Source: Rhypophila decipiens (taxonomy: Eukaryota; Ascomycota; Sordariomycetes; Sordariales; Naviculisporaceae). From it: 62,237 nt of DNA. The stretch spans positions 1 through 62,237 of the forward strand of contig MU858254.1 of NCBI GenBank assembly GCA_033297075.1, written 5' to 3'. Below the pieces are notes generated by a model, which saw only the letters and a list, made by a program, of their open reading frames with translations, searched no databases and had not been told where the DNA came from. Of the stretch, positions 61,892 to 62,237 are shown one piece after another; the first letter of the stretch is position 1; the number at the start of each line of letters is the position of its first letter. The position numbers and the translations under genes are program-made.

Positions 61892-62237
61892 GGATGTCTT
61901 TCATTTGTTGGTATTACCGCCTGCCTCATCCAAGGACGGAAACAAGTTAAGCAAAACAAGTTAATTCAAGCTAAATCAAGTCGACCGAATTTTAAAGACG
62001 ACTTAAGCTAATTCTATTTCGTTAGCCTTTAATAGACTTTATAGACTTAAATAGATTTGAGGTTTTGTAAATAAGTTAGTTTTCATGACCTGACGCAGTA
62101 TATCAGGCGTGACTGCCTCAGGCAACAAGTTACCCCACTCTGCCCTACCATAGGACCAATTAGTCAGGACCAGCCTGTAAAGCCCACTTGAAGGAAACAC
62201 GGCCAATCAGAGAGGACCCGAGGACCCGAGGGGTCGG
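61892..62237. other. AT-rich right end with short repeats
   Basis: From about 61945 to 62095 the sequence is AT-rich, with repeated AAGTTAA/CAAGTTAATTCAAGC and TAGACTTTATAGACTTAAATAGA motifs. The last bases read GAGGACCC in two tandem copies. It could be the edge of a decayed transposon or plain intergenic sequence; the window ends too soon to tell. Confidence 0.35.

Overview
The window is nuclear DNA of a filamentous ascomycete (Pezizomycotina, most likely a Sordariomycete). Genes are split by short introns of about 48-132 bases with GT...AG ends and CTAAC or CTGAC branch points. Genes are monocistronic on both strands, codons mostly end in C, and several families are typical of filamentous fungi: CFEM, HET, PHM7/CSC1, a PvcA/DIT1-TauD fusion, and fungal caspase-like proteins. 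Exon models were built by hand from frame and splice signals, so junctions are inferences unless a conserved motif crosses them.

Left third (0.3-18.2 kb). A pRiA4b ORF-3-like gene (0.3-1.1 kb) is followed by a fragment of a glycoprotein-like ORF. Next comes a degenerate caspase-like gene that carries a frameshift, lacks the catalytic cysteine and holds a 20-G tract (2.6-4.1 kb). After a long gene-poor stretch with five CACGTG sites lies a PiT-family phosphate permease (7.8-9.8 kb). A vacuolar iron transporter family gene (10.9-12.4 kb), a diverged 196-bp-period duplication, a small single-pass membrane protein, a frameshifted gene remnant (15.6-16.4 kb), a possible membrane-protein remnant and an alpha/beta hydrolase complete this part.

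Middle (20.2-42.3 kb). A six-exon CSC1/OSCA-type channel gene converges on a two-domain isocyanide synthase-dioxygenase gene (23.8-26.2 kb), which is the most interesting gene in the window. Behind it lie a CFEM gene, a frameshifted membrane protein, a Mid2-like single-pass receptor with a 24-base microexon, an eight-cysteine secreted peptide, a 73-residue two-exon gene, a large zinc-finger-like protein, a tRNA, two head-to-head 5'-truncated genes and a 780-residue membrane protein.

Right third (43.9-62.2 kb). A Cys/His-repeat protein is followed by a secreted or vacuolar M28 aminopeptidase, a SET-domain protein with a signal peptide, and a large-subunit catalase. Two tRNA-Gly-like genes with abnormal anticodon loops come next, then an M20 amidase/carbamoylase with a probable mitochondrial presequence, a CE1 esterase, a HET-domain pseudogene, a secreted alpha/beta hydrolase, an unknown 215-residue protein and an AT-rich right end.

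There is no operon logic. A loose theme of metals and oxidants (iron transporter, isocyanide synthase, CFEM, catalase) is noted only as a hypothesis. At least five loci are clearly or probably broken, which suggests this is a fast-evolving accessory stretch set among conserved genes.
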